Part shown: in pieces, positions 45,133-56,303 of the stretch | Layout of the letters: each line of letters begins with the position of its first letter | How positions within the stretch are numbered: position 1 is the stretch's first letter | Origin: Nakamurella antarctica | GTDB taxonomy: Bacteria; Actinomycetota; Actinomycetes; Mycobacteriales; Nakamurellaceae | Assembly (NCBI RefSeq): GCF_003860405.1 | Contig: NZ_CP034170.1 | Span: 1,178,001-1,242,000 of the forward strand | Length of the DNA stretch: 64,000 bases | Reading direction: 5' to 3' | The notes under the pieces: model-generated | Seen by the model: the letters and a program-made list of their open reading frames with translations, nothing else | What the model was told of the DNA's origin: nothing | Databases searched by the model: none | Program-made: the position numbers and the translations under genes

Positions 45133-46238
45133 AGACTGTGAGCGTGTTGATTGCCGGCGGCGGCACCGCCGGCCATATCGAACCGGCGCTTGCGACGGCC
45201 GATGCTTTGAGAAGGCTTAATCCGAACATTCGGATCACTGCTTTGGGTACCGCCCGCGGCCTCGAGACGACGCTGATCCCGGAGCGCGGTTACGAGCTGG
45301 TGCTCGTGCCAGCGGTGCCATTGCCGCGGAAACCGTCAAAAGACCTGCTGTTGCTGCCATTTCGGCTGTGGAAATCCATTCGAGCCACCCGCGCCATCAT
45401 TGAGGAGCGGCAGGTGGATGTGGTGGTCGGGTTCGGCGGGTACGTCTGCCTACCCGCCTATCTCGCTGCCCGCAGACGGGTACCGGTGGTGGTGCACGAA
45501 GCGAACGCCCGCGCGGGGATAGCCAACAAGATCGGCGCGCGCTTTGCAGCCGCCGTCGTGGCTGCCGTTCCCGGTTCCGGGTTGAGATCGGCCAAGGTGA
45601 TCGGAATCCCGGTGCGGCGATCGATTTCCATCCTGGACAGGGCCGGATTGCGCGCTGAGGCGAGGAAGTTCTTCGGGCTTGACCCCGACGCGCCCACCCT
45701 GCTGGTGTACGGCGGATCGCAGGGCGCGGTGCGCATCAACGACTCGGTCCTGGCTGCTGCGCCGGAATTGGCCGCCGCCGGGGTGGGGGTGTTGCACGCG
45801 TTCGGGAAGAAGAATTCGTTCGAGGCACCGACCAACCCGGGACCCGCCTATGTCGCTGTTGCCTACCTTGACCGAATGGATATGGCGTACGCCGCGGCCG
45901 ACCTCACCCTGGGCAGGTCCGGCGCTCTGACGGTTGCCGAACTCGGCGCTGTCGGGATGCCGGCGGTCTACGTCCCGCTGCCGCACGGGAATGGAGAGCA
46001 ACGCCTGAACGCGAGCGCACAAGTAGCAGCTGGATCGGCGATCATTATCGACGACGCCGAGCTGACGCGTGAATCTGTGGTGGCGCAGGTGCTTCCGCTA
46101 TTGACAGACCCAGCAAAGCGGGAAGCGATGGCTGCTGCTGCGACCGCCTCGCCGACAGGGCGTGCGGACGCGGTGCTCGCCACGATCGTGGCAAATCTCG
46201 GTGCAGAGCACGCCGCAGGCAGGGGAGAAGGCACGTGA
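45129..46238 (+). CDS. murG: Lipid II synthase MurG
   Basis: MurG adds GlcNAc to lipid I to make lipid II on the inner membrane face. The 369-residue protein has the glycine-rich [18 protein letters not shown] loop near the start, [28 protein letters not shown] and [14 protein letters not shown] motifs. It overlaps both ftsW and murC by four bases. Confidence 0.97.
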   Translation: MKTVSVLIAGGGTAGHIEPALATADALRRLNPNIRITALGTARGLETTLIPERGYELVLVPAVPLPRKPSKDLLLLPFRLWKSIRATRAIIEERQVDVVVGFGGYVCLPAYLAARRRVPVVVHEANARAGIANKIGARFAAAVVAAVPGSGLRSAKVIGIPVRRSISILDRAGLRAEARKFFGLDPDAPTLLVYGGSQGAVRINDSVLAAAPELAAAGVGVLHAFGKKNSFEAPTNPGPAYVAVAYLDRMDMAYAAADLTLGRSGALTVAELGAVGMPAVYVPLPHGNGEQRLNASAQVAAGSAIIIDDAELTRESVVAQVLPLLTDPAKREAMAAAATASPTGRADAVLATIVANLGAEHAAGRGEGT

Positions 46239-47662
46239 GCAACAACATTCCGGCTGGGCTCGGCTTCACGTTGGAGCGCGCCCACTTGGTGGGGGTGGGC
46301 GGCGCGGGTATGAGCGCCATCGCGAGAATCCTGATCGACCGCGGCTTCGTCGTCTCCGGCTCTGACGCCAAGGGTTCGCACGTGCTCACGGGGTTGACGG
46401 CACGGGGGGTGAAGACCGCTATCGGACAGCGGGCCGAGAATCTCGACCTTCTCACCGGCGGTCCCACGGCAGTCGTGATCTCAACAGCCATCAACCCATC
46501 CAACCCGGAACTAGCCGCGGCCCGGGAGCGCGGCATCCCCATCGTCAGAAGAGCATCGGCCCTAGCCGCGCTGATGGACGGCTACCGAAGAGTGTGTGTT
46601 GCTGGCACCCACGGCAAAACGTCGACGACGTCCATGTTGACCGTCGCCCTGCAACACGCGGGGGTGGATCCGTCGTTTGCGATCGGCGGCGAACTGAACG
46701 AGTCCGGAACCGGCGCGCATTCCGGGTCCGGCGACATCTTCATTGCCGAAGCGGACGAGTCGGATGGGTCGTTCCTCGCCTACAGCCCGCACGGCGCGAT
46801 CATTACCAATCTCGAACCCGACCACCTTGACCACCATGGCAGCGCCGAGGCATACACCGCCGTCTTCGATCAGTTCGCACAGCGCATCGCGCCGGGCGGG
46901 TTTCTCATCGCCTGTGTTGACGATCCTGGTGTGGCAGCACTTGTCGGCAGGTTAGGGGTGGGATCACCCAGGGTGATTGGCTACGGTCGCAGCGCCACTG
47001 CCGATGTTTTATTGCGCGACAGTGAGCAGTTCGGGCACGGCAGCCGCATGACGATAGAGACTCAGGGGCGCTCCCACACTCTGACGCTCGACGTTCCGGG
47101 CGAACACATGGCCCTCAACGCGGTGGCCGCGTTTGCGGCCGGCTTAGCCTTGGGCATCGACGCGGAACCTCTCATCGACGGACTCGCCCGATACACCGGG
47201 GTCCGGCGACGTTTTGAGTTCAAGGGGCGGGCGGCGGGAGTCGTGGTCTATGACGACTACGCCCACCACCCCACCGAGGTCTCGGCCCAGATCGCCGCAG
47301 CACGAACGATTGTCGGCCAGGGGCGGCTCGTGGTTATCTTCCAGCCGCATTTGTATTCGCGAACCCAGACCTTTGCGGTGGCTTTCGGGCGGGCCCTTGC
47401 TGGTGCCGATTTGGTGATTCAAATGGATGTATATGGAGCTCGCGAGGAGCCGCAAGTGGGGGTGTCTGGGCAGCTGATTGTTGATGCCATCCCAGCAGGG
47501 ACGGCCATCGTTGTGTACGAACCCTCGATGGCCGCCACGGCGACCACGGCCGCTGCGCTGCTCGTCCCCGGTGACGTCGTTATCACCATGGGCGCGGGCG
47601 ATGTCACGATGATTGGACCAGAACTGCTGGAGCTTCTCACGGCGGGAGAAGAGTCGAGATGA
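46235..47662 (+). CDS. murC: UDP-MurNAc-alanine ligase MurC
   Basis: MurC adds L-Ala to UDP-MurNAc, the first stem-peptide step. The 475-residue protein shows [17 protein letters not shown] at the start, the ATP loop [14 protein letters not shown] (about 124-137), ADESDGSFL and [11 protein letters not shown]. The length is normal for MurC alone, so it is not a MurC-MurD fusion. It starts with GTG 46235 and overlaps ftsQ. Confidence 0.97.
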   Translation: MSNNIPAGLGFTLERAHLVGVGGAGMSAIARILIDRGFVVSGSDAKGSHVLTGLTARGVKTAIGQRAENLDLLTGGPTAVVISTAINPSNPELAAARERGIPIVRRASALAALMDGYRRVCVAGTHGKTSTTSMLTVALQHAGVDPSFAIGGELNESGTGAHSGSGDIFIAEADESDGSFLAYSPHGAIITNLEPDHLDHHGSAEAYTAVFDQFAQRIAPGGFLIACVDDPGVAALVGRLGVGSPRVIGYGRSATADVLLRDSEQFGHGSRMTIETQGRSHTLTLDVPGEHMALNAVAAFAAGLALGIDAEPLIDGLARYTGVRRRFEFKGRAAGVVVYDDYAHHPTEVSAQIAAARTIVGQGRLVVIFQPHLYSRTQTFAVAFGRALAGADLVIQMDVYGAREEPQVGVSGQLIVDAIPAGTAIVVYEPSMAATATTAAALLVPGDVVITMGAGDVTMIGPELLELLTAGEESR

Positions 47663-48417
47663 CGTCAACGCTGGAAACTGGCCGGTCCACGCTGACCCGT
47701 GATGAGCGCACGAAATTGAGAATGGTCGCAGCGAGGCGGCGCCGCAGAAACGGTTGGATCGCTTGTCTGCTGGTCCTGCTGATCGGGGCGGGCGGCGCCT
47801 ACGTGTTGTGGGGGACACCGGTTCTGGGCGTTAAAACAGTCTCAGTTACGAGCGCGTCCGGGCAGGAGCTACCGCCCGAGCTGGTGGCGCAGGTCGAAAG
47901 TGTGGCGGCGATTTCCGTTGGTGCGCCGCTGATCTCGCTGGACATTGCAAAAGTACGCGAGGCCGTGCTGACCGTGGGCTCAGTGGCTGCGGTTCAGGTT
48001 AGCCGCCGGTGGCCCAGCTCGGTCATTATCACCGTGACGCCGCGCGTTCCCGTGGCGGTGGTTGCCGCGAACAGCGCGTTGTTTTTGATGGACGATTCGG
48101 GGTTCCCGTACCTTGAAACCCCCTCTGTACCAGCGGGTTTGGTAACGCTGCGGCTAGCTACCCCCGGACCCGAGGATGCTGCCACCCGCGCCGGACTCAC
48201 GGTGATTTCTGCTCTGCCCGCGGAGATCTCTGCGCGATTGACGTCGGTATCGGCGAGATCTGTCTATGACATCAGCCTCGACCTGGCAGACGGACGAGAA
48301 GTGAAGTGGGGCAGCGCAGACAATAGTGCGCGCAAGGCCGCGGTACTGCCCGCTGTGCTTGCTCAACCAGGGACTAAGTTCGACCTCTCGGACCCTGCCA
48401 TGGTGACGGTGCGGTAA
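47659..48417 (+). CDS. ftsQ: Divisome protein FtsQ/DivIB
   Basis: FtsQ bridges FtsL/B and FtsW/I in the divisome. The 252-residue protein has a short R-rich cytoplasmic part, a membrane helix (about 33-53), and the POTRA-like domain (LGVKTVSVTSASGQ) followed by VAAVQVSRRWPSSVIITVTPRVPVAVV, the FtsQ signature. ATG 47659 overlaps the murC stop. ftsZ follows after a 229-base gap with its own promoter region. Confidence 0.93.
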   Translation: MTSTLETGRSTLTRDERTKLRMVAARRRRRNGWIACLLVLLIGAGGAYVLWGTPVLGVKTVSVTSASGQELPPELVAQVESVAAISVGAPLISLDIAKVREAVLTVGSVAAVQVSRRWPSSVIITVTPRVPVAVVAANSALFLMDDSGFPYLETPSVPAGLVTLRLATPGPEDAATRAGLTVISALPAEISARLTSVSARSVYDISLDLADGREVKWGSADNSARKAAVLPAVLAQPGTKFDLSDPAMVTVR

Positions 48418-48646
48418 CTAGCGCAGGTTCACATTGTCGGCGCAGACCCGTTTTTTCAATTGCACGTGGTGCGCTGCGGCGCGCCTACCACCGGCAGGTA
48501 CCAGCCGCCCCCTACCGTCGTCAGTACAGAACAGCTTGACATAACTATAACGTTCTTGTTCAGGTTTAGGGTTGCAGTGCTGTTCCACTAGCTCGAACGC
48601 TGTACTTCGATTTTTCACTCAGCAACGAAAGAAGGGCCACCGGGCC
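48418..48646 (+). promoter_or_regulatory. ftsZ promoter region
   Basis: The 229-base gap before ftsZ contains TTGACA at about 48535 and TATAAC at about 48545, too close to be one -35/-10 pair, so each may serve different start points. It is the largest internal gap of the murC-ftsQ-ftsZ stretch and probably gives ftsZ separate control. No LexA box is seen. Confidence 0.45.
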
Positions 48647-49831
48647 ATGACGCCACCGCATAACTACCTCGCCGTGATCAAGGTTGTCGGCATCGGCGGC
48701 GGCGGCGTGAACGCCGTCAACCGGATGATCGAGGTCGGACTCCGAGGCGTGGAGTTCATCGCGATTAACACCGATGCGCAGGCGCTGCTGATGAGCGATG
48801 CCGACGTCAAGCTCGATGTCGGGCGGGAGCTCACCAGGGGGCTGGGCGCCGGCGCCAACCCGGAGGTCGGGCGACAAGCCGCCGAGGACCACCGCGAGGA
48901 AATCGAAGAAGTTCTTAAGGGCGCGGACATGGTGTTCGTCACCGCGGGCGAGGGAGGCGGAACCGGGACTGGTGGCGCCCCCGTCGTCGCTTCTATTGCG
49001 AAAAAGCTTGGCGCACTGACCATCGGCGTTGTTACCCGACCCTTTGCCTTCGAGGGAAAGAGGCGCGGTGGGCAAGCGGAGGTCGGCATCCAGGAACTGC
49101 GCAACGAGTGCGACACGCTCATCGTGATCCCGAACGACAGGCTGTTGCAGTTAGGTGATCTGGGTGTGTCGCTGATGGACGCGTTCCGCAGCGCCGACGA
49201 GGTCCTGCTCAATGGGGTCCAAGGCATTACCGATCTGATCACCACCCCGGGTTTGATCAACGTCGACTTCGCGGACGTCAAGTCCGTGATGGCTGGCGCC
49301 GGTACCGCACTGATGGGTATTGGATCTGCACGCGGCGAAGGTCGCGCCGTTCAAGCAGCCCAAAAGGCAATCTCATCACCCTTGCTGGAGGCGTCCATGG
49401 AGGGCGCCTACGGGGTGCTGTTGTCAATCGCGGGAGGCAGCGACCTCGGCCTTTTCGAAATTAACGAAGCGGCTTCGCTGGTGCAAGAAGCGGCGCACGA
49501 AGACGCCAACATCATCTTCGGGACCGTCATCGACGATTCCTTGGGCGACGAAGTTCGTGTCACCGTCATTGCGGCAGGTTTCGACGCAGCCCCCAGCCGC
49601 GCACCTTTACCAACCCGACACAGTGCTTCGGCCGTTGCTTCGGCCTCCGCTGGTGACGTGCGCGCGTCGGAAGCGCCAGCGACGCCGCCAGCGCGACCCA
49701 TCACCTATGCGCCAGCCGAGACCCCGGCAACCCCACCGTCTTCTATGGGTCAGTCCGGTTCTTCGCGTGGCGGCCGCATGATGGACGAGGACGATGATGA
49801 CGTCGACGTTCCCCCCTTCATGAAGCGGTAA
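48647..49831 (+). CDS. ftsZ: Cell division protein FtsZ
   Basis: FtsZ is the tubulin-like GTPase that forms the Z ring. The 394-residue protein has [14 protein letters not shown], the tubulin signature [10 protein letters not shown] (about 105-114), NDRLLQ and the T7 loop [13 protein letters not shown] sequence. A variable linker of about 70 residues ends in the conserved [11 protein letters not shown] tail, which binds SepF and FtsW-type partners in actinobacteria. ATG 48647 has GAAAGAAGG in front. Confidence 0.98.
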   Translation: MTPPHNYLAVIKVVGIGGGGVNAVNRMIEVGLRGVEFIAINTDAQALLMSDADVKLDVGRELTRGLGAGANPEVGRQAAEDHREEIEEVLKGADMVFVTAGEGGGTGTGGAPVVASIAKKLGALTIGVVTRPFAFEGKRRGGQAEVGIQELRNECDTLIVIPNDRLLQLGDLGVSLMDAFRSADEVLLNGVQGITDLITTPGLINVDFADVKSVMAGAGTALMGIGSARGEGRAVQAAQKAISSPLLEASMEGAYGVLLSIAGGSDLGLFEINEAASLVQEAAHEDANIIFGTVIDDSLGDEVRVTVIAAGFDAAPSRAPLPTRHSASAVASASAGDVRASEAPATPPARPITYAPAETPATPPSSMGQSGSSRGGRMMDEDDDDVDVPPFMKR

Positions 49832-49837
49832 GTACCC

Positions 49838-50599
49838 ATGCGAGTGCAGTACTTTTTCTCCGGCCGGGAGGGTGGCGTTTCTACGCAGCCCTTCCGGTCG
49901 TTGAATATCGGCACCCACGTCGGCGACGATCCCACATCCGTTGCTAGGAATCGGGTCACGCTGGCTGAGTGCGCGGGGCTGGGCGTGAACAACGTGGTCT
50001 GGATGGACCAGGTGCATTCGACGAAAATTGTTCAGGTGGATGCGGCAGGCGATGTCCTCGTCGCTACTGATGGGGCTGTCACCAGCGCCCCCGGTGTGGG
50101 TCTTGCTGTGATGGTGGCCGACTGCGTGCCGATCCTCGCATACGACGAGCAGGTGGGGGTGATCGGTGTGGCGCATGCGGGGCGGCAAGGCGCTGCCGCC
50201 GGAATCGGGCCAGAGTTGCTGCGCTGCATGGTTTCTGCCGGGTCGTCGGTGTCGGGCATCTCAATCGTCCTCGGACCCGCCATTTGTGGCCGCTGCTACG
50301 AGGTGCCCGCTTCGATGCGAGACCTCGTCGATCGAGCATTGCCCGGAAGTGCCTGCGAGAGCGCCGTCGGGACTGCGGGACTCGATCTTCGCGCCGGGCT
50401 TGCCCGTCAGTTTCGGGCGCTGGGTGTATCCGGCGTAGTTGTCGACTCCTGTTGCACCGCAGAGGATCCAGCCTTCTTCAGCCACCGGCGAGATGCGCCG
50501 ACAGGTCGCCAGGCGGGGCTGCTGTGGCTGGAACTCAGCGCCGCCACACATTCGACTGCTGTGACGGATGAGAAAATTGTGAACCGTCTGCCGCACTAG
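49838..50599 (+). CDS. pgeF: Peptidoglycan editing factor PgeF (YfiH)
   Basis: This 253-residue protein belongs to the DUF152/YfiH (laccase-domain) family; members have purine nucleoside phosphorylase activity and in E. coli keep wrong residues out of the stem peptide. Motifs are GREGGVSTQPFRSLNIGTHVGD, DQVHSTKIV, MVADCVPIL, VAHAGRQG with the metal His and Cys, and LGPAICGRCYEV. It starts six bases after ftsZ. In many actinobacteria a YggS gene follows, but here sepF is next. Confidence 0.92.
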   Translation: MRVQYFFSGREGGVSTQPFRSLNIGTHVGDDPTSVARNRVTLAECAGLGVNNVVWMDQVHSTKIVQVDAAGDVLVATDGAVTSAPGVGLAVMVADCVPILAYDEQVGVIGVAHAGRQGAAAGIGPELLRCMVSAGSSVSGISIVLGPAICGRCYEVPASMRDLVDRALPGSACESAVGTAGLDLRAGLARQFRALGVSGVVVDSCCTAEDPAFFSHRRDAPTGRQAGLLWLELSAATHSTAVTDEKIVNRLPH

Positions 50600-50677
50600 G
50601 CGTGTCGCTGCATCGCACGCGCCGCTCGTGGCGATAACGTCAGCACGGTCAGCAAGAACCGCAGGAAGGGAATTTCC

Positions 50678-51343
50678 ATGGGATTTGGGCGCAAGGTCGG
50701 TGCCTTCCTCGGGCTGGTACCAGAGGACGTCAGGAACGACGCACATCACGACGATTACCAAGACTTTGACGGCCCTGATTACGCCGGCGAGTACAGCTCG
50801 GACTACGACGCGGATGCCGACTACCGCTCTTCTCGCGATGCCACCTACGCGGGTGCTTCTTCGAGTTACGGCCGGCGAGATTCCTACGCCGGGAGTGCCG
50901 CGGAAGGTGCTTCGTACGCGCCGCGCTCCAGCCAGAGCGACTACCGCCAGCCGACTGCCGGAGCAACCTCACGCAGCACCGGCCACAGTTTCGCAAACGA
51001 GCCCGTCACCCAAGGTTCGCTGGCAATGCAACCACGGCTGGATGTCCGACGCGACGCCGACTCAACGGCCGCTGCGCGCCCTGTCACCATCAAGCTCACC
51101 GGATTCGGGGAAGCCCGTGTCATCGGCGAGAAGTACCGCGATGGTCAGTCGGTCATCATGGACATGACAGAGATGGCCGACGCCGACGCGCGTCGCCTCG
51201 TTGATTTTGCTGCAGGGCTGGCGTTCGCCAAGCGCGGCTCGATCGACAAGGTCACGACCAAGGTTTTCATGCTGTTACCCCCCGATGTTGATTTCTCCGC
51301 GGAGGACCGTCGTGAGTACGCGGGGGCCTACAGTCGCCGCTGA
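50678..51343 (+). CDS. sepF: Cell division protein SepF
   Basis: SepF anchors and bundles FtsZ at the membrane in bacteria without FtsA. The 221-residue protein has the short amphipathic start MGFGRKVGAFLGLVPED, a long D/S/Y-rich linker and the C-terminal SepF domain (about 130-210, VIGEKYRDGQSVIMDMTEM, RRLVDFAAGLAFAKRGSIDKV). ATG 50678 has AGGAAGGG upstream. Confidence 0.95.
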   Translation: MGFGRKVGAFLGLVPEDVRNDAHHDDYQDFDGPDYAGEYSSDYDADADYRSSRDATYAGASSSYGRRDSYAGSAAEGASYAPRSSQSDYRQPTAGATSRSTGHSFANEPVTQGSLAMQPRLDVRRDADSTAAARPVTIKLTGFGEARVIGEKYRDGQSVIMDMTEMADADARRLVDFAAGLAFAKRGSIDKVTTKVFMLLPPDVDFSAEDRREYAGAYSRR

Positions 51344-51369
51344 GTGCGGCGTCCCCGAAGCGTCGAAGA

Positions 51370-51375
51370 TACTGT
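51370..51375 (+). promoter_or_regulatory. TACTGT -10 box of yggT
   Basis: TACTGT ends six bases before GTG 51382, another likely leaderless start. Confidence 0.45.
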
Positions 51376-51381
51376 AGAAGA

Positions 51382-51681
51382 GTGAATATTCTCTGGCAGG
51401 CTCTGTACCTGACTCTGTGGTTTTTCTATTTACTGATGATCGCCCGCATCGTGGTGGAGTTCGTCCGGATGCTGGCGCGTGGCTGGCTCCCTTCCGGGCG
51501 GTCCGCCATCACGGTGGAAGTCATTTACACGGTCACGGATCCGCCACTGCGGGCTTTGCGTCGGGTCATTCCGATGGTGCGGATCGGCAACGTGGGGATC
51601 GATCTGAGCCTGTTCTTACTGCTCATTGTGATCCAGATCCTGATTCTCCCGCTGCTTTTCAGCCTGGCAGCAAACTCCTAA
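51382..51681 (+). CDS. YggT family membrane protein
   Basis: The 99-residue protein has two membrane helices (about 5-27 and 70-92) flanking the conserved YTVTDPPLRALRRVIPMVRIGNVGIDLS stretch of the YggT family. It sits between sepF and divIVA as in most actinobacteria. Its function is not settled; roles in division or osmotic stress have been proposed. GTG 51382 follows a TACTGT box by six bases. Confidence 0.9.
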   Translation: MNILWQALYLTLWFFYLLMIARIVVEFVRMLARGWLPSGRSAITVEVIYTVTDPPLRALRRVIPMVRIGNVGIDLSLFLLLIVIQILILPLLFSLAANS

Positions 51682-51863
51682 TCGGGTGATGCTGACTTGA
51701 GGCCCGCTGGCATCGGGGTGAATAATCTTCGTGGCAAGGTAGGGTTCAACGTCAGCATGAGGTTGCACTGCATGCCACAATTCCAGGTAGTAACGAAGGC
51801 TTTGAGCCGTTGGCCACGAGGTCGACGTTTTCCAGGCGAGTGATTCACAGCGGAGGACAAGCA

Positions 51864-52625
51864 ATGCGGCTGACGCCAGCAGAAGTGCACAACGTTGCCT
51901 TCAAGAAGCCGTCGATCGGCAAGCGCGGTTATGACGAGGACGAGGTTGATGCTTTCCTCGACCTGGTCGAAGACGAGCTTGCACGATTGATTGAGCTAAA
52001 TAACGAACTGACCTCCCGCCTCGCTGCCTTCGAGTCCGGACAGACGCCGCCGCCGCGCGAAGTAGCGCCGGAACCGGCAGCACCTGTGGAGCTTGTGAAG
52101 CAGCCGAGCGAGCCAGAGCCAGAGGCAGTGGTGGCACAGCCAGCTGCTCCCGCTGAACCGACCTTCCAGGCCGGGGGAGACAGTCACATCCAGGCAGCGA
52201 AGCTGCTTGGCTTGGCGCAGCAAACAGCCGAGAGGTTGACGGCTGACGCCGCACAGGAGGCTAACGAGACCCTGACAACTGCGCGTGCGGAGTCCGAGCG
52301 TTTGCTCGCCGAAGCGCATGCCGAGTCGGAGCGCTTGGTTACCGAGGCCACCAGCCACTCGGAAACAATGGTCACCGAAGCCACCGCGCTTGCCGAAGCC
52401 ACCGAACGCGATTCGCGGGTCAAGGCCGAGTCGATGGATCGGGAGTCCCAACGCAAGTACACCGAAGTGATGACGCAGCTCACCACTCAGCGGACGGCTT
52501 TGGAGCAGAAGATCGACGACCTTCGCACCTACGAGCGTGATTATCGTTCACGGTTGCGGGGCTGGATTACCGAGCAGCTCGAGCAGCTGGACGGCTCGAA
52601 CGATGGACCGGAAACGGAACAGTAG
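51864..52625 (+). CDS. divIVA: Polar growth protein DivIVA (Wag31)
   Basis: DivIVA binds curved membrane at the poles and septum and directs apical growth. The 253-residue protein starts MRLTPAEVHNVAFKKPSIGKRGYDEDEVDAFLD, the lipid-binding domain, followed by a coiled coil, a P/E/A-rich linker (about 65-110) and a second long coiled coil with repeated AESERLxAEA units. ATG 51864 has CGGAGGA upstream. A strong terminator ends the division cluster. Confidence 0.95.
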   Translation: MRLTPAEVHNVAFKKPSIGKRGYDEDEVDAFLDLVEDELARLIELNNELTSRLAAFESGQTPPPREVAPEPAAPVELVKQPSEPEPEAVVAQPAAPAEPTFQAGGDSHIQAAKLLGLAQQTAERLTADAAQEANETLTTARAESERLLAEAHAESERLVTEATSHSETMVTEATALAEATERDSRVKAESMDRESQRKYTEVMTQLTTQRTALEQKIDDLRTYERDYRSRLRGWITEQLEQLDGSNDGPETEQ

Positions 52626-52643
52626 TTCGTAGCGAAAAGGTGT

Positions 52644-52682
52644 ACGGCCCGGCCCCGGGTAACTGGGGTCGGGCCGTTTTTT
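52644..52682 (+). terminator. Rho-independent terminator after divIVA
   Basis: A GC-rich stem (ACGGCCCGGCCCC at 52644-52656 against 52665-52677) is followed by TTTTTT. It closes the dcw/divIVA region before the ileS leader. Confidence 0.85.
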
Positions 52683-52775
52683 GTGTACCGGACAGATGCA
52701 GTTCTGATATGGAAAAATTGGCGTGTGCGCGCGTGTTACTCACCTGATAAGCCCGCGTATTATGAGCTTGTTAAG

Positions 52776-53040
52776 GCACTGACCCGGCCATCACCGGTGA
52801 GCCTTTTCGGAAGAACGGGCCTTGCAGCCTCAGTAGAACCGAACGTCCGCGGCACGACAAGAGCCGTCAGTGGCAAAAAGTGGTCGACCGCTCTCCCTGG
52901 CGGTTGTCAACGCGGGGTGGTACCGCGGATCGGGTAGTTGCCGGTTCGTCCCTGCACCTTCGTCTCGCCTACCCGGGCGCGGCGGATGCGCAGCATCGGT
53001 ACCCGCCGAAGTTGCCTCATCACCAGATGACGAGGAGCGC
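52776..53040 (+). ncRNA. ileS T-box riboswitch (ultrashort stem I)
   Basis: The T-box motif TGGTACCGCG is at 52918-52927. Upstream, CCGGCCATCACCGGTGAGCC with the following TTTTCGGAAGAACGGG resembles the ultrashort stem I of actinobacterial ileS T-boxes, putting the Ile specifier ATC at 52790-52792. Such leaders sense uncharged tRNA-Ile and act on translation by exposing the ribosome site (GAGGAG, about 53029). No T-run terminator lies between the T-box and ileS, which supports a translational switch. Confidence 0.9.
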
Positions 53041-53045
53041 CGCGA

Positions 53046-56000
53046 ATGACCCACGCGAGTGAAGCTGAGCAGTACCCGAAGGCCGGCGCTCTGAGCGTCG
53101 TGGCCCACCCCAACTTTCCTGCATTGGAAAATCAGGTCCTCGACTACTGGGCCACCGATCACACGTTCCAGGCTTCCGTCGATGCGCGCCCCGCAGGTGA
53201 GAACGGCGCCAACGAGTTCGTCTTCTACGACGGTCCGCCGTTCGCTAACGGCCTCCCGCACTACGGGCACCTACTTACCGGGTACGTCAAAGACCTGATC
53301 CCGCGTTTCCAGACGATGAAGGGGCGGCGGGTCGAGCGCCGCTTCGGCTGGGATTGCCATGGGTTGCCAGCGGAAGTGGAAGCCGAACAGCAACTCGGCA
53401 TCAAGCACAAGTCCGAGATCGAAGCGATGGGCATTGCCAAGTTCAATGATGCGTGCCGCACCTCGGTGCTGGCGTACACCAAGGACTGGGAGGAGTACGT
53501 CACCAGACAGGCGCGATGGGTCGATTTTGCGAACGATTACAAAACTCTCGATCTGGACTACATGGAATCGGTCATGTGGGCCTTCAAGACGTTATGGGAC
53601 AAGGGTCTGGTGTACGAGGGCTACCGGGTCCTCTGGTACTGCTGGCGCTGCGAAACGCCGCTGTCCAACACGGAAACCAAGATGGACGATAGCTACCGGT
53701 CACGACAAGATCCTGCCGTCACAGTGGCGTTCGCGCTCAAGGCTCCCGGAACCGAACTTGATGGTGTGAAGGCGTTGGCATGGACCACCACGCCCTGGAC
53801 TCTGCCGTCGAACTTGGCGCTCGCAGTCGGCGTCGACATCGACTACGTGGTGGTCGCTCCCGCTTCCCGGCCCGGTGAGAAGTTCCTGTTGGCCGAGGCC
53901 CGCGTGGGCTCCTACTCCCGTGAGCTGGGCGAAGATGTTGCGGACACGGTGGTGCTGCGGCGCAAGGGCGCCGAGTTGCTCGGCCTTCACTACAGCCCGC
54001 CGTTCGACTTCTTTCTGGGCCGCGATAACGCGCACCAGATCCTTGCCGCCGACTACGTCACCACGGAAGACGGCACCGGGCTTGTGCATATCGCGCCGGC
54101 GTTCGGTGAAGACGACAAGGCAGTCACTGACGCGGCGAACATCGAAGTGGTGAACCCGGTCGACAAGTCCGGAGTTTTCACGTCCGAAGTGCCGCCGTAC
54201 GCGGGGATGCAGGTCTTCGATGCGAACAGCCACATCATCGACGACCTGAAAACCGCAGGGTTGCTGCTGCGCCGCGAAACCTACGATCACTCCTACCCAC
54301 ACTGCTGGCGTTGCCAGAATCCGTTGATCCAGCGGGCCGTTTCCTCGTGGTTTGTGGCGGTGACGCAGATCCGCGACCGGATGGTTGAACTTAACCAGCA
54401 GATCACTTGGACGCCGGCGCATATCAAGGATGGGCAGTTCGGCAAGTGGTTGGAGAACGCGCGCGACTGGTCGATCTCGCGCAACCGCTTCTGGGGTTCC
54501 CCGATCCCGGTCTGGGTATCTGATAATCCCGACTACCCCCGCACCGACGTGTACGGCAGCCTTGACGACATTGAGCGCGACTTCGGCGTTCGCCCCACGG
54601 ATCTGCATCGGCCGTTCGTCGACGAGCTGACGCGAGCCAACCCGGACGACCCGAGCGGCCAATCCACGATGCGCCGGGTCCCGGAGGTGCTCGACTGCTG
54701 GTTCGAATCGGGTTCCATGCCGTATGCGCAGGTCCACTACCCGTTCCAGAACAAGGAGTGGTTCGACAACCACTACCCCGGCGATTTCATCGTTGAGTAC
54801 AACGGCCAAACCCGCGGGTGGTTCTACACACTGCACGTGTTGGCGACGGCGCTGTTCGACAGGCCAGCGTTTCGGACCGTGTCGGCGCACGGGATCGTAT
54901 TGGGCGACGACGGCGCGAAGATGTCCAAATCGATGCGCAACTATCCGGATGTCAACGAGGTGTTCGACCGGGATGGCTCAGACGCCATGCGGTGGTTCCT
55001 GATGTCGTCGCCGATCCTTCGCGGCGGCGATTTGGTGGTGACCGAAACCGGGATCCGCGACAGCGTCCGGCAGGCGGTGCTACCCCTGTGGAACGCCTGG
55101 TATTTCCTCTCGCTCTACGCGGGAGCCGCGGGCGTGACCGGCAACTCGTCCACCGACTCCACCGACCTTCTGGACAGGTACGCCCTGGCCAAATTGCAGG
55201 TATTGGTCGAGGAGGTCACCGCCGACCTGGACGTGACCGACATCGCGGGCGCCTGCGCGAAGGTGCGGCTCTTCCTCGAGGCGCTCACCAACTGGTACGT
55301 GCGGCGTTCCCGTCAACGGTTCTGGGACGGCAACACTGACGCCATCAACACCCTGCATACGGTGCTCGAGGTGCTGACGCGGCTCTGCGCACCGCTGCTG
55401 CCGCTGACCGCCGAGATGATCTGGCGGGGGCTGACGGGAGGGCGCAGCGTGCATCTGACTGACTATCCATTGGCAGCAGATCTGCCTGCGGATTCCGCTT
55501 TGGTAACCGCGATGGATGCGGTGCGCGAGGTTGCATCAACCACACTGTCCGTTCGGAAGGGCGCGAAACTGCGCGTGCGGCAGCCGCTGGCATCGGCCAC
55601 GGTGGTGGTCAACGATTCTGCGGCCCTTGCGCCCTACCTGGAACTATTGAAGGACGAGATTAACGTCCGCGAAGTGCTGCTCTCCAATCTTGCCGACGGC
55701 GGCGAGAGTCGCGTCAAGCACCAGTTGACGGTGAACGCTCGCGCCGCGGGACCGCGATTGGGTAAGCAGGTACAACAGGTAATCAAGGCCTCCAAGGCTG
55801 GCGACTGGGCAGTGGCCCCCGACGGATCCGTGACCTGTGGTGGCATCGACCTTGCCGCTGGCGAGTTCGCACTTGACTTGGTAGCTGCAGGCGATGGGTT
55901 GCACGAGGAAGCGATTGGCATGCTGCGCGGTGGCGGGTTCGTGGTGCTCGATATCGAACTCTCCGACGACCTTCGGGCCGAAGGTGTGGTGCGTGACGTC

Positions 56001-56231
56001 ATCAGGGTCGTGCAGCAGGCCCGCAAGGACGCAGGACTAGACGTCTCGGATCGCATCGAAGTGTCGCTGTGTTGCTCGGGACTGGTATGGGCCGCGGTTC
56101 AGAGCCGGCTCGAGCTCCTCCGAGGCGAGACGCTGGCGCTGCGGGTGCTGCGGACTGAAACCGAAGGCGCCACAGAAGGAGTGGTGGGAGACGGCGAGAA
56201 GCTCACTGTCACAGTGGTGAAGACTTCCTAG
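53046..56231 (+). CDS. ileS: Isoleucyl-tRNA synthetase
   Basis: IleS (1061 residues) charges tRNA-Ile and edits valine. Motifs: [11 protein letters not shown] (HIGH motif, about 60-70), the CP1 editing domain ([16 protein letters not shown]), [25 protein letters not shown] and KMSKSMRN (about 621). The C-terminal anticodon-binding and extra domain are complete. The length and arrangement match the long, eukaryote-like type found in actinobacteria, often linked with mupirocin tolerance. It is controlled by the T-box leader directly upstream. Confidence 0.97.
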   Translation: MTHASEAEQYPKAGALSVVAHPNFPALENQVLDYWATDHTFQASVDARPAGENGANEFVFYDGPPFANGLPHYGHLLTGYVKDLIPRFQTMKGRRVERRFGWDCHGLPAEVEAEQQLGIKHKSEIEAMGIAKFNDACRTSVLAYTKDWEEYVTRQARWVDFANDYKTLDLDYMESVMWAFKTLWDKGLVYEGYRVLWYCWRCETPLSNTETKMDDSYRSRQDPAVTVAFALKAPGTELDGVKALAWTTTPWTLPSNLALAVGVDIDYVVVAPASRPGEKFLLAEARVGSYSRELGEDVADTVVLRRKGAELLGLHYSPPFDFFLGRDNAHQILAADYVTTEDGTGLVHIAPAFGEDDKAVTDAANIEVVNPVDKSGVFTSEVPPYAGMQVFDANSHIIDDLKTAGLLLRRETYDHSYPHCWRCQNPLIQRAVSSWFVAVTQIRDRMVELNQQITWTPAHIKDGQFGKWLENARDWSISRNRFWGSPIPVWVSDNPDYPRTDVYGSLDDIERDFGVRPTDLHRPFVDELTRANPDDPSGQSTMRRVPEVLDCWFESGSMPYAQVHYPFQNKEWFDNHYPGDFIVEYNGQTRGWFYTLHVLATALFDRPAFRTVSAHGIVLGDDGAKMSKSMRNYPDVNEVFDRDGSDAMRWFLMSSPILRGGDLVVTETGIRDSVRQAVLPLWNAWYFLSLYAGAAGVTGNSSTDSTDLLDRYALAKLQVLVEEVTADLDVTDIAGACAKVRLFLEALTNWYVRRSRQRFWDGNTDAINTLHTVLEVLTRLCAPLLPLTAEMIWRGLTGGRSVHLTDYPLAADLPADSALVTAMDAVREVASTTLSVRKGAKLRVRQPLASATVVVNDSAALAPYLELLKDEINVREVLLSNLADGGESRVKHQLTVNARAAGPRLGKQVQQVIKASKAGDWAVAPDGSVTCGGIDLAAGEFALDLVAAGDGLHEEAIGMLRGGGFVVLDIELSDDLRAEGVVRDVIRVVQQARKDAGLDVSDRIEVSLCCSGLVWAAVQSRLELLRGETLALRVLRTETEGATEGVVGDGEKLTVTVVKTS

Positions 56232-56241
56232 GTTGCGGGCC

Positions 56242-56268
56242 GGCGCGGGGGTTACAAGCTCCCGCGCC
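56242..56268 (+). terminator. Hairpin after ileS
   Basis: GGCGCGGG and CCCGCGCC (8 base pairs, 56242-56249 and 56261-56268) form a GC-rich stem 10 bases after the ileS stop. There is no T-run. Confidence 0.55.
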
Positions 56269-56303
56269 CCACGTACCTTGTGTAGCGGATTAGCTAGCCC
56301 TGG

